The position numbers and the translations under genes are program-made. This document shows positions 28,855 through 38,549 of a DNA stretch of 64,000 bases, in pieces. This DNA is from SURF-28 sp034521465 (GTDB lineage Bacteria; Bacteroidota; Ignavibacteria; Ignavibacteriales; Melioribacteraceae). A model generated the notes under the pieces. That model had not been told where the DNA came from, did not search any database, and saw only the letters and a list, made by a program, of their open reading frames with translations. The stretch is from contig JAXHMN010000010.1 of NCBI GenBank assembly GCA_034521465.1, positions 558,001 through 622,000 of the forward strand. Reading direction: 5' to 3'. Each line of letters starts with the position of its first letter. Position 1 is the stretch's first letter.

Positions 28855-31261
28855 TTAAAATCCGGCTTGGAAAGAAAACACAAAATTCCTTCCCGGCGCC
28901 GCAAGTCCTGAGCTATAAGGGCGGTATCTTTGATCGGTTATATTTTCAACACCTCCGCTAATCGAAAGCAAACCGGTTAATTGATACATCATTTTTATAT
29001 TAAGTGTATACCAGCTTGGTGAATAAGGGTTGCCGTTTGCATCTGCAGCATACAAGTATTCTTTCCCTCTTTCATCTAAAGCTAAATTTTCATAAGCAAT
29101 TTCACCGTTGTAAATTGCGTATAGATCCAGTTTTAATTTTTTTGCAGAGTAAGATAAGTGAGTTGAACCGAACCACGGTCCCGCATGGCGAAGCGGACTA
29201 GTGGTTCCGTCATCCAATTCCTCTTCGCCTTTTTGATAGTTGAACCTAGTTGACAAACCGAATCCGGCGGGAAACTTTATTTCAAGTCCGGCTTGAATAC
29301 CCCAAACATAAGCGCTAGCCGCATTTTGAATTGCCTGAACTTTACTCAAAGTGCCATCATAATTAATGCTGTCCAAACCGTTTAATTGAAAATCTCTCCT
29401 TACCATTGCGTCATCTAAGATTGTGTAGTAACCGGTTAAATCAACTTTCATAAAATCATCAAACACCTTTGCAATACCGAGTTCTGCATTGTAAGCATAC
29501 TCGGCATTTAAATTTGGATTAGGTACCACAACCGACCCTGGTTCGGAATCAAAAATTTTCCCGGCATCATCAACATTCGGCGCACGAAATCCGGTTGAAA
29601 GGTTTACTCCTATTGACCAATACTTATCGGGTGTAAAGACCAGCCCCAAACTTCCCGTCAATGCTCCGTTGTTAATGTCTGCATTTGTAAATGGAAGCGG
29701 ATAAAAAGTTGTATCAAATTCAGCCGATAAATTAAAGTGATTATAACGTGCACCGGCTTGCAGCATTAACTCTTCCATTGCTTTGTATTGATACGTGAAA
29801 TAAGCGGCATAAGACTCCCAACTCGATTGGGGATACCTCGAAGGTCCATCGGATACTTTGCCGGTTTCAATATTCTCTATTGAACCGCTGGAGTTTACAT
29901 CATTATAAATTAATTCTGCCCCATAGATTAAATTATGATTTTTGTGCAGTCTCTTACTGAAATCAAAATTTATTGAATATGCATTTACCTTTTCCACTCT
30001 AATGTTTTTATCGGCTGCTTGAAAATCTCTGTCGATTCTGCTTTCTTCAAAAAATTGATGGGCTAATACGCACCGTCATTTCATTATAGATTCTGTTCTC
30101 ACGATGATTAGTCAGATTTAAATTGTTCATCATCCATTTTTGCGGACCGTAATACCATTCGGCGCTTCTCGGCTGTCCGTTGCGCGTTCTTATCAATCTG
30201 TCATATCTATCATAGTTTGTTGTAGTTGAATAATGAAAGCCATAATTAAACTCCCAATCTTCATCAGGTTTATAACGGAATTTCTGCATAAAGTTTGTTT
30301 GAGAATACCCGGTTGGCTTTTGAATTTCCTTATCATCGTTTTCAAACACTTTATCAATTGAATCTACTCTTTGAACATAAAACGGTCTTAAATAATCACT
30401 CGGTCCGTTGCTCCCCATTCTCAAATCACCATATTTATTATGGGATAAACTTGTTACCGAAGCAAAATTTCTCCAGCCCACATTAATATCTATATGCCCG
30501 GTAAACTCATTGTTGGCAGTTGAGTGCCGAACTGCTGCTTTGCCCTTTATAAAAGGACCTCCGTTTAAAGAAAATTGCGGGTGCAATGTATAAAAACTCA
30601 TAACTCCCCCGATCGCATCACTTCCGTAAATAATGGAACCGGGCCCGAATAAAACTTCGGTCCTTTCAACAGCAAACGGATCGAGTGAAATTACGTTCTG
30701 TAAATTACCGCTTCTAAAAATTGCGGTGTTCATTCTTACACCGTCAACTGAAATTAAAAGTCGATTGGTTGCAAACCCGCGTATCATTGGGCTGCCGCCG
30801 CCTTGTTGACTTTTTTGAATGTAAACCTCCCCGGATACATTTAATAAGTCTGCTGCTGTTTGTGGATTTTGAAGTTGCAAATCCTTCGGTGTTATCATTG
30901 AAATTTTTGCCGGAAGTTCTCTGTTTAATTGGTTCCACTTAGTTGCCGAAACAACAACTTGATCGAGTGAAATGTTAGTTGGTTCGAGTAAAATCAAAAA
31001 ATTCATTTCTTCAATTTCTTTGAATGTAAGCCGCTCCGTTTTGTAACCTAGCATCTGAAACGTCAGTTCATCAGCGCCTTTGAGCTTTTCTATATTTGCT
31101 TTACCGGATGCATTTGTTACGGTGAATCTTTTGGAATTTTCACTTGAGATGTTTACTAATTCTAATACTTGGTTATTTTCGCTGTCTTTTACGGTAACTA
31201 CTTGTGCAAGATTAAACGACCATACACCAAAAATGAATAACAATAGTATGGCTTTTTTCAT
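28855..31261 (-). CDS. TonB-dependent receptor (haemoglobin/transferrin type), frameshifted near 30055
   Basis: About 800 residues. It opens with a signal peptide (MKKAILLLFIFGVWSFNLAQ) and a CarboxypepD_reg-like domain (VVTVKDSENNQVLELVNISS). The plug follows, with VVVSATKWNQLNRELPAKIS, IRGFATNRLLISVDGVRMN and SIIYGSDAIGGVMSFYT, then a 22-strand barrel ending with the aromatic C-terminus FVFSFQAGF. The plug wording fits the haemoglobin/transferrin/lactoferrin receptor subfamily, so haem or another iron compound is the likely substrate, taken up with TonB energy. ATG 31261 follows GAGGGGG. One shift near 30055 links the two frames (AHQFFEESRIDRDFQ continues the barrel). Confidence 0.8.
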
Positions 31262-31731
31262 TAATCCCCCTCTTTCCAAAAACTGTATTCTAAGATTTGA
31301 GTAAATAGTAATTTTTTGCTACCATTTTATAAAGAAGTAATTATAACTACAAGCGCCAAATATATGAATTGCCAAAGTATTTTCATGGACAATTAGTGGT
31401 ATTAAAGCCGGTGGTTTTTAACAAACTTTATTTTCATTTTGATTAAATTTACAAGTAGAAAAAACAGATGTTTTGACGAAACCGATTATTAATTATATGT
31501 TTTTCATCATGAAAAATAAGGTCGGAGTAAGTGCTGAAAAAATCGTCGGTTTAATTTATCCACTATTTTTCCAATCATGTAAAGATTTATCTCTTTCAGC
31601 CAAAATTAATTTTCGAAATACAGACTTATCTACTTCACTGTTCATCTTATCTCGAACCAAAACATTCATTCTAAATAGATTTACCGGATGCGCTGCATTC
31701 GCATTAGATTTAATAAACAGTGAGGTGAGTT

Positions 31732-32181
31732 ATGAAGACAATTAAAATCTTATTTTTAATTTTATTTGGCGCAGGCTTCTTTGCTCAGAATAATTTTGCT
31801 CAAGATTTAGACGCGTACAAGTTCATAGGAAAGAGAATCGAAGATGTTAGAAATCATTACGGCAAACCGATCCACATTGAAGATTCCAACCCAAGCATGG
31901 TCTGTATATTTTATAAAAAGGATAAGAACACAATGACATTTGTCTCGGATGAAAACTCTATTTTTCAAGCAGATGTTCTTGTTTTCTATGAAACTAAAAA
32001 TGCAGCCAAAACTGAATTGAATAAAGTCGTTAGCCAAGCAAATCAACAAAGCTTTGCAGCAGATACATTATCTTCAACGGAGTTTAAATTAAAGAAAGAA
32101 GATGTGGCTTTTGATATCGCAATGGTGCAAGATCCCAATTCAACGAAATATGAAATTAGCATTCATGCAAAGAGAAAATAA
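31732..32181 (+). CDS. Secreted protein of unknown function
   Basis: 149 residues with a signal peptide (ILFLILFGAGFFAQNNFAQ). The mature part begins DLDAYKFIGKRIEDVRNHYG and looks like a small alpha/beta domain found in secreted proteins of the phylum. GTGAGGTGAG before ATG 31732 is a ribosome binding site. The 450 bases upstream are AT-rich; an overlapping 90-codon frame (31473-31745) has no good start or composition and is probably not a gene. Confidence 0.55.
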   Translation: MKTIKILFLILFGAGFFAQNNFAQDLDAYKFIGKRIEDVRNHYGKPIHIEDSNPSMVCIFYKKDKNTMTFVSDENSIFQADVLVFYETKNAAKTELNKVVSQANQQSFAADTLSSTEFKLKKEDVAFDIAMVQDPNSTKYEISIHAKRK

Positions 32182-32218
32182 TAAATTCAGTTTTGTTGAT
32201 TAATCAGCGTTGGCAATC

Positions 32219-32602
32219 TTAAACAATTAAGTAAGGGAAGAAATATAAATTTAGAGTGCCCGTTATAGCTAAACCGGAAATTGAAATAGCTGAAGTTGCG
32301 GTTTTGTATTTACTTGATAGATGTTTGAGCAGAAACAACTGTGTTATGAAATAAAGAATAGCCAATATGTTTACCGCAATAAAGACCTCATAAATACCAT
32401 AAATAAAAACTGCATATAGATAAAAGATCAACAAAGATGGAAGGGGCAAATGCAAGTAGAGAAAAATCAACTTTTGCTTATGTTCTTTATACCTCTTTAA
32501 GAACTTGAACATCTTCCATTCATTATTTTTGATGAGCGAAAGTTCATGAACAATAAAAAAGACTACGCTGAATAAAGTAATTATTAAAACCGCGCTTTCC
32601 AC
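32219..32602 (-). CDS. Membrane protein, DUF6713-like
   Basis: 127 residues with four hydrophobic segments. The start VFFIVHELSLIKNNEWKMF, with a His-Glu next to the first helix and an E-W-x-M-F segment, resembles the DUF6713 family; assignment from memory only. Convergent with the upstream secreted-protein gene. Confidence 0.5.
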   Translation of the reverse strand: MESAVLIITLFSVVFFIVHELSLIKNNEWKMFKFLKRYKEHKQKLIFLYLHLPLPSLLIFYLYAVFIYGIYEVFIAVNILAILYFITQLFLLKHLSSKYKTATSAISISGLAITGTLNLYFFPYLIV

Positions 32603-32905
32603 AAATCTTCCTTTCTTAATAAGTTTTTAACTCATTCCAGTATCAGTTGGTTTTTTTCTATTTATCTTTTTTCTCAAAAATTCAGCTTTACCTATTTATA
32701 TCTTAAGTTATAAAAAAGTTATTTAAGTCTCCACTAACAAAACTAAAAAAGTTGATCATCCTTTTTCTCTCTCAATTCTGCACATAAATTTAATTTTAAC
32801 GGGAACTAGGAGACAATTATAAAAAAGCAAAAAAATCATTACAAATGTTTTGAAATTCCTCTAAAAACGGCATAAATGAAAAAAATATCAAAAAAATTAA
32901 AAAAG

Positions 32906-32932
32906 ATGTTGCAACATATAATGTTATAACAT
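32906..32932 (+). promoter_or_regulatory. Two tandem 12-bp palindromes before yceI-marR
   Basis: ATGTTGCAACAT and ATGTTATAACAT are both perfect palindromes, separated by three bases (15 bp centre to centre), 54 bases before the yceI start. The MarR-type repressor encoded in the same operon is the likely binder. The 300 bases further upstream are AT-rich with no gene. Confidence 0.7.
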
Positions 32933-32986
32933 ATATTTACGATGTAAACAAAGACAAGTTATCCAAATTAACAAAGGAGAATTAAA

Positions 32987-33568
32987 ATGAAGAAGTTAAC
33001 AAACTTAGCAATTGCACTGCTATTCTTTGCCGTTGCTATAAACGCAAACACATGGAAGTTTGACAAAGCCCATTCAACAATTGGTTTTGATGTTACACAT
33101 ATGGTCATCACAACCGTTGACGGAAAATTCAACAAGTTCGACGGAACAGTTACAACAGACGGCGATGCATGGGAAACAGCTCAAATCAACTTTACCGCTG
33201 ATGTTAACAGCATAGACACCGACAACGAAGACAGAGACAAACATTTACGCTCTGATGATTTCTTTGCTGCCGACGAACACCCGCAAATGAAGTTTGTCAG
33301 TAAGTCCATGGAAAAAGTTGGCGATAAAAAATATAAACTTACCGGTGACCTTACAATAAGAGGAACCACAAAAGAAGTAGTTTTAGATGTTACTCATTCG
33401 GACACAATTCAAGATCCGTGGGGAAATACAAGAGCCGGATTTTCTATCACCGGAACAATTAACCGTTTTGACTTTGGACTTAAGTGGAACAACGCATTAG
33501 AAACCGGCGGACTCGTAGTTAGTAAAGAAGTTGATCTCGACATTCAAGCACAAATAATAAAACAATAA
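32987..33568 (+). CDS. YceI family periplasmic protein
   Basis: 193 residues with signal peptide (LAIALLFFAVAINAN) and the YceI fold: W-x-F-D-x-A-H-S-x-I-G-F (TWKFDKAHSTIGFDVTHM), DGKFNKFDGTV, NEDRDKHLRSDDFF and a C-terminal LDIQAQIIKQ. The lipocalin-like barrel of the family binds long isoprenoid chains in the periplasm. Strong ribosome binding site GGAGAATTAAA. The MarR gene follows after five bases. Confidence 0.9.
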   Translation: MKKLTNLAIALLFFAVAINANTWKFDKAHSTIGFDVTHMVITTVDGKFNKFDGTVTTDGDAWETAQINFTADVNSIDTDNEDRDKHLRSDDFFAADEHPQMKFVSKSMEKVGDKKYKLTGDLTIRGTTKEVVLDVTHSDTIQDPWGNTRAGFSITGTINRFDFGLKWNNALETGGLVVSKEVDLDIQAQIIKQ

Positions 33569-33573
33569 TCTCA

Positions 33574-34023
33574 ATGAAATTGGAAAAAGAAATTCAACAG
33601 AAAGAATTCAAAAATGAATTTCATAAGCTGGCTGTGAATATAATATATACTCACAGCTGGCTTAATTCTTATCAAGTTAAAACCCTAAACGAGTATAATC
33701 TAACCCCACAGCAATATAACATTTTAAGGATCTTGCGCGGTTATCATCCTAAACCAGCTACGGTAAATTTACTGAAAGAGAGAATGTTGGACAAAATGAG
33801 CGATGCTTCACGCCTTGTTGAAAGATTGAGAGTAAAAGGTTTAGTGAACAGGAAATATTGTGAAAAAGATAGAAGACGCGCGGAAATAATAATTACCGAA
33901 TCGGGATTACGGATTTTAGACGAACTTGACAGGTTGGACAAAGAATTAGAGAAACTGCTTTCCGGCATCTCCCAAAATGAAGCTCACCAAGTCAACAACA
34001 TTTTGGATAAAATGAGGGGATAG
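33574..34023 (+). CDS. MarR family transcriptional regulator
   Basis: 149 residues with a winged helix: NEYNLTPQQYNILRILRGYH (recognition region), MLDKMSDASRLVERLRVKGL and the wing VNRKYCEKDRRRAEIIITES are the standard MarR wording. It is encoded directly after yceI, so it most likely controls this operon through the tandem palindromes upstream. The ligand is unknown; a Cys in NRKYCEKD could make it redox-sensitive. Confidence 0.9.
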   Translation: MKLEKEIQQKEFKNEFHKLAVNIIYTHSWLNSYQVKTLNEYNLTPQQYNILRILRGYHPKPATVNLLKERMLDKMSDASRLVERLRVKGLVNRKYCEKDRRRAEIIITESGLRILDELDRLDKELEKLLSGISQNEAHQVNNILDKMRG

Positions 34024-34131
34024 TTTATTCTCTTTTTTATTCAGCAACAAACAAATTCACTCTTTATTTTTACTCTCGTTTTATTAATTTATTCGAGTAC
34101 AAAAAAAACTTTTTGAATAAGGAGTGATTCC

Positions 34132-34608
34132 GTGGCAATACCTTTCCACAAAGCCGTAAAAGATTTAACAGCACATTTGAAAAAAGAAAAATACCCAAAA
34201 GAAAAAAAAGCTTCTTATTGGGATGTTCTTAAAAAGAATTTAACCCAAGAAGGTGTTTGGAGTAACGAATTGTTAGATTCAACAAAACAAACTATCTCCG
34301 CTTGGTTAGAGAAATTAAAAAAAGCTGATCTTGAAAATCTTTGGTCCGATAGCGAATCTTCTTCTGAAAGTATTTCGGGAAACGATGTTTCGGTTGAACA
34401 ACTAGCAGATGAATTTTTAGACTTAATACTCGAACAGGTTGAAGATGCCACACCAAGAGAAGAATTTTTTATTAATGAAGCTAAGAATAACAATGAAAAA
34501 TTCCTTGACGATGTTGATGATGACCTTGATTTAGATAAAGATATTTTTGATGATGACGACTTTGACGATTTTGATGATGATGTTTTTGAAGATGATGACC
34601 GTTACTAA
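34132..34608 (+). CDS. Protein with extremely acidic Asp-rich tail
   Basis: 158 residues starting at GTG 34132 after AAGGAG. The N-terminal third is basic and helical (FHKAVKDLTAHLKKEKYPKE), the rest is acidic, ending in about 50 residues that are mostly Asp, Glu and Phe (repeats of the DDDFDD type). No domain is recognised. The charge layout suggests a cytoplasmic protein that binds a basic partner or divalent metal ions. Confidence 0.6.
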   Translation: MAIPFHKAVKDLTAHLKKEKYPKEKKASYWDVLKKNLTQEGVWSNELLDSTKQTISAWLEKLKKADLENLWSDSESSSESISGNDVSVEQLADEFLDLILEQVEDATPREEFFINEAKNNNEKFLDDVDDDLDLDKDIFDDDDFDDFDDDVFEDDDRY

Positions 34609-34635
34609 TTTTTTATTAGAAAGGGAAAAAAGATT

Positions 34636-35145
34636 TTGAAAAACTCGGAATTAATAAAACTAATTGATCACCTTCTATGGGCAGATAATAAAATTTGGGA
34701 TTGCGTTCTCTCAAATAAATCTCTATCCGAAGACGAGAACATTAAAAACACACTTTTTCATTCCCATATGACCCAAGATGCGTTTTACCATATTTGGATT
34801 AACAGAGACTTTGACATTCCCCGCAATGAATCATTCGAAGAAATAACCGCTGTTAAAAAATACGCTGATCAAACTTTAAAAGAAATTAAAGAGTATTCAG
34901 CTAATATCAATGAAGTTGATCTTAACAAAGAGATTAATGTTCCTTGGAGCAAGTACTTTGAAGAATCAACCGGAAAGATTCCAGAAGAAACAACACTTGG
35001 TGATACAATTCTTCAAGTAATAATGCACACAACATATCACCGCGGACAGATAAACAAAAGAATTCGTGAACTTGACCACGAACCTCCGCTTGTCGATTAT
35101 ATTGTTTGGTTGTGGGCGGGACAACCAAAAGCTCAATCCGATTAA
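34636..35145 (+). CDS. DinB family protein
   Basis: 169 residues, four-helix DinB fold. The start LIKLIDHLLWADNKIWDCVL, the first metal His in LFHSHMTQDAFYHIW and the closing pair in MHTTYHRGQINKRIRELDHE fit the family metal site. Members are putative metal-dependent transferases (some use thiols such as bacillithiol). TTG start 34636 with an AAAGGG ribosome binding site. First gene of a tight run with VOC, SGNH and kynureninase. Confidence 0.8.
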   Translation: MKNSELIKLIDHLLWADNKIWDCVLSNKSLSEDENIKNTLFHSHMTQDAFYHIWINRDFDIPRNESFEEITAVKKYADQTLKEIKEYSANINEVDLNKEINVPWSKYFEESTGKIPEETTLGDTILQVIMHTTYHRGQINKRIRELDHEPPLVDYIVWLWAGQPKAQSD

Positions 35146-35176
35146 AGAAATTTCTACTTTAATTCTTGGGGAAATT

Positions 35177-35674
35177 ATGTACATCAAATATTTTTTGATT
35201 TTCTTCATTACTCTAACTCTTTCGGCATTTGCACAAGAAAATTCAACAAATCAAAGCAACAAAGGAAGAGTAACCGGAATCGGCGGCATATTTTTCAAAG
35301 TTGAAAATCCCGACAGTATAAAACAATGGTATTATAAAAACCTCGGTTTAGCACCAAACGATTACGGATCAATGTTTGAATTCAGAGAATCCGATTCAAA
35401 AGAAGTTGCCTATCTTCAATGGAGTCCTTTCAACAAAGCGACTAAATACTTTGAACCTTCCGGAAAAGATTTTATGATCAACTACCGTGTTGTTAATATT
35501 GAAAATCTTGTTGATCAATTAAAAGCAAACGGAGTAACGATTCTTGATACTATAGAAACTTATGAATATGGAAAGTTCGTTCACATACTCGATCCCGATA
35601 GTAATAAAATAGAATTATGGGAACCGAATGATTCACCGTTTCAAAAATTGTATGAAGGCAAGACAACTAAGTAA
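35177..35674 (+). CDS. Exported VOC (glyoxalase-like) family protein
   Basis: 165 residues from ATG 35177 (GGGGAAATT ribosome binding site). A signal peptide (IFFITLTLSAFAQ) is unusual for the family. The VOC half-domain follows: GIGGIFFKVENPDSIKQWYY, NLGLAPNDYG, and HILDPDSNKIELWEP, the typical metal-ligand end (E in KIELWEP). It lies 31 bases after dinB and 25 before the SGNH gene. The substrate is unknown. Confidence 0.8.
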   Translation: MYIKYFLIFFITLTLSAFAQENSTNQSNKGRVTGIGGIFFKVENPDSIKQWYYKNLGLAPNDYGSMFEFRESDSKEVAYLQWSPFNKATKYFEPSGKDFMINYRVVNIENLVDQLKANGVTILDTIETYEYGKFVHILDPDSNKIELWEPNDSPFQKLYEGKTTK

Positions 35675-35699
35675 TCAAAAAATATTATTTTGGAAGCAG

Positions 35700-36384
35700 A
35701 TGAAAAAAATAATTGTACTAACTCTATTTTTATATTTGAGCTCATTGAATTTTTCCCAAACAAATAATGAAAATCATCTTACCTATTTAGCACTTGGCGA
35801 TTCATATACAATTGGCCAGAATGTTGCTGAATCAGAAAGATTCCCGGTTCAACTTGCTGATGGACTGAGAAATTCGGGTTACAATATTGAAGCCCCTTTG
35901 ATCATCGCAAAAACCGGCTGGACAACCGACGAACTCTCCTTAGCTCTTGATGAAAAGGAACCTATCGGAAAATATGATTTTGTTACACTTTTAATCGGAG
36001 TTAACAATCAATACCGCGGAAAAGATGGCGAAGAATTCAGAAAAGAATTTAAACAGCTTTTACAAAGAGCAGCAGGTTATACAGACTCGATTAATAATGT
36101 AATTGTTGTTTCAATCCCCGATTGGGGAGTTACTCCATTTCGCAATTGATAAAGGACGCGATCCGCAGAAAGTCGGAGAAGAGATTGATCTTTACAATTC
36201 CATCAAAAAAGAAGAATCCGATAAAGCCGGCGCGCATTACGTTTACATAACAGATATTTCAAAAGAAGCAAAAAATGACGCATCACTTTTGGCGGAAGAC
36301 AAACTTCATCCGTCCGGCAAAATGTATTTACTCTGGGTAGAAAGAATTCTTCCGATTGCAAAACAAATTTTGGATTACAAATAA
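35700..36384 (+). CDS. Exported SGNH/GDSL hydrolase, frameshifted near 36130
   Basis: A signal peptide (IIVLTLFLYLSSLNFSQ) precedes block I ALGDSYTIGQ with the nucleophile Ser, block III LLIGVNNQYRG (Asn) and block V DKLHPSGKMYLLW (Asp-x-x-His). This is a complete SGNH catalytic set of about 227 residues, an esterase or lipase acting outside the cytoplasm. The frame shifts near 36130 (VSIPDWGVTPF, then AIDKGRDPQKVGEEI). Kynureninase begins two bases after the stop. Confidence 0.8.
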
Positions 36385-36386
36385 TT

Positions 36387-37666
36387 ATGAAATTTGACTC
36401 GACGGATTTATCACTTGCCAAGCAGCTTGACGAAAAAGATAAGTTAAAAGACTTTCGAAAAGAATTTATTCACACCGACTCCAAAACAATTTACTTGGAC
36501 GGCAATTCTTTAGGAAAACTTCCTTTCAAAACCCAACAAAGACTAAAAGAAGTAGTTGACAAAGAATGGGGCAAAAGGTTAATCAAAAGTTGGAACAAAG
36601 GATGGTATGAGTTAAGTGGAAAAGTCGGAAGTAAGATTTCTAAAGTAATCGGTGCAAAAGAAAACGAAGTTATTGCAGCCGATTCAACTTCTATCAATTT
36701 ATATAAATTAGTTTTTGCTGCTCTCAAAGTTTCTCCGGGTAGAAATAAAATTGTTACAGACGAATTCAACTTTCCTTCCGATCATTACATTCTTCAAAGT
36801 ATTGTTGACCAATTTAAAGATGAATACCAAATCGAAATCATCAAAAGTCGCGATGGAATTACAATTGACATAGATGATGTTGAAAAAGCAATTGATGAAA
36901 ACACAGCCGTTGTTACTTTATCACACGCTGCTTTTAAAAGTGCATTTCTTTATGACATGGAAGAAGTAACAAAAATTGCTCACGACAAAGGTGCTTATGT
37001 TGTTTGGGATTTAAGCCACTCCGTCGGCGCAGTTGATATTAAACTCAACAAAGCAAATGCTGATATGGCGATTGGATGTACTTACAAATACTTGAACGGC
37101 GGACCGGGAGCGCCCGCTTTTCTTTATGTGCGGGAAGACTTACAAGAAAAACTATCTTCACCGATTTGGGGATGGTTCGGAGATAAGAATCCTTTTGAAT
37201 TTAATTTGCAATTCAAAAAAGCTGAAGGTATTCATAAGTTTCTGATCGGCACACCGCCTATTATTTCTCTTTCCGCCGTTGATTCATCGATTGATATTAC
37301 TCTCGAAGCCGGTATAAAAAATATTCGAGAGAAAAGTGTTTTGATGACAGAGTATTTGATCTATCTAGTGAGCGAATTATTGTTGCCACTAGGTTTCAAT
37401 ATAGGTTCACCGGTTGATTCAAACATTCGCGGTTCACATGTTTCTATTCGACATAAAGACGGATACAAAATCTGCAAAGCAATTATGGATGAACGGAACG
37501 AAAAGTAGTAATCCCCGATTTCAGAAAACCGGATAATATTAGATTGGGAGTTAGCTCACTTTATAATTCTTTTGAGGATGTTTGGGAAGCTGTTCAATTA
37601 ATTAAGAAGGTTACTGAAAGCGGAACTTATAAAAATTATGAAACAACAGTTACTGCTGTTACTTAA
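36387..37666 (+). CDS. kynU: Kynureninase, frameshifted near 37505
   Basis: About 427 residues in the PLP-dependent fold type I. IYLDGNSLGKLPFKTQ, VVTLSHAAFKSAFLYDM, VWDLSHSVGAVDI and the PLP-Lys segment CTYKYLNGGPGAPAFLYVR are characteristic of KynU, which splits kynurenine or 3-hydroxykynurenine to (hydroxy)anthranilate and alanine in tryptophan breakdown. The end lies in the next frame (VVIPDFRKPDNIRLGVSSLY), to TAA 37666. Neighbouring SGNH and VOC genes are in the same run, but no other kynurenine-pathway gene is in this window. Confidence 0.9.
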
Positions 37667-37670
37667 AAAT

Positions 37671-37703
37671 AAAGATGGCATCTTTCGAAAAGATACCATC
37701 TTT
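37671..37703. terminator. Bidirectional terminator between kynU and the DUF4097 gene
   Basis: AAAGATGG-c-ATCTTT and AAAGAT-a-CCATCTTT form a long stem with T on one side and A on the other, 5 bases after kynU and 13 before the convergent gene's stop. Confidence 0.85.
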
Positions 37704-37715
37704 TAATCTATAGTT

Positions 37716-38483
37716 TTATTTCTCTCTTAACTCAATCTCACCTTTATAAGTAGAAAACTTGATCTCCGGTCCGCCGCCGTTTACTTTGCCTCTGGCACCG
37801 TCATCGCTGCTGTAGTTTTTCATAACCATATCGAAGTCACTTTCAAAATCTCCTTTACGTCCGAGATCAAAATCGAAATCAAAGTTTGTATCCGAAGGAA
37901 GTTTAATTTCAATTTCCCCTTTGTAAGTATCAAATTCTAAATCATCATTCAACTCATTTAGATCAACTAGCACGGTTCCTTTGTAGGTATCAATCTTTAA
38001 TTCACCTGAAAAATTGATCACATCAATTATTCCTTTATAACTTTCTATATCGATATATGAAGAAAGCCCGTCAACAAGTGTTTCAGATTTGTAATCATCA
38101 ATTTTCAGTTTAGCTGTTTTCGGCATCTTAATTTTATAGTGAACAAAAGCCAAGGTGTTTGAGCCGAATAAGTTTTTCTTGTAATCGGATTCCAGGCTGA
38201 CATAATCATTTGAATGATTGAATCTCACTTCACATCTTTCTAATTGTTCTTCGGGTGATGTGTTGTTCCAACCGTCGGTATCCGGTACAACTTCCGCATG
38301 AAAATAAAATTCGTCTTTGTCCCAAGTATCAACTGTTATTGATCCTTTATAAGTTTCGATCGTTACTCTGCCGTACCTGTCGAGATCAAAGGTTTCTTCA
38401 TATTCCTTTTTCTGTTGCGCAAATGTGAAAGATACAGCCAGCAATAAAGCAAATATAATTAGGTATGTTTTTTTAGGATACAT
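37716..38483 (-). CDS. Exported DUF4097-type beta-helix protein
   Basis: 255 residues with a signal peptide ending TFAQ. The body is a beta-rich repeat in which the segment YKG-x-I-x-V recurs (YKGSITVDTWDKDEF, SYKGIIDVINFSGELKID, TYKGTVLVD, TYKGEIEIKLP, STYKGEIELREK). This is the DUF4097 / putative adhesin-domain wording that folds into a right-handed beta-helix. Often encoded near anti-sigma or membrane-stress genes; here it stands beside the peptidase gene upstream (67 bases). Function unknown. Confidence 0.75.
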   Translation of the reverse strand: MYPKKTYLIIFALLLAVSFTFAQQKKEYEETFDLDRYGRVTIETYKGSITVDTWDKDEFYFHAEVVPDTDGWNNTSPEEQLERCEVRFNHSNDYVSLESDYKKNLFGSNTLAFVHYKIKMPKTAKLKIDDYKSETLVDGLSSYIDIESYKGIIDVINFSGELKIDTYKGTVLVDLNELNDDLEFDTYKGEIEIKLPSDTNFDFDFDLGRKGDFESDFDMVMKNYSSDDGARGKVNGGGPEIKFSTYKGEIELREK

Positions 38484-38549
38484 ACTTCCCCCGTTTTAAT
38501 GAATCGATTTCTGTTTTAGACTCATCAAAACGGGAAAAGTTGTAAAGAT

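Noticed and set aside
31473..31745. 90-codon plus-strand frame before the secreted-protein gene
   Set aside because: No ribosome binding site, AT-rich random-looking composition, and it overlaps the clear start of the gene at 31732.
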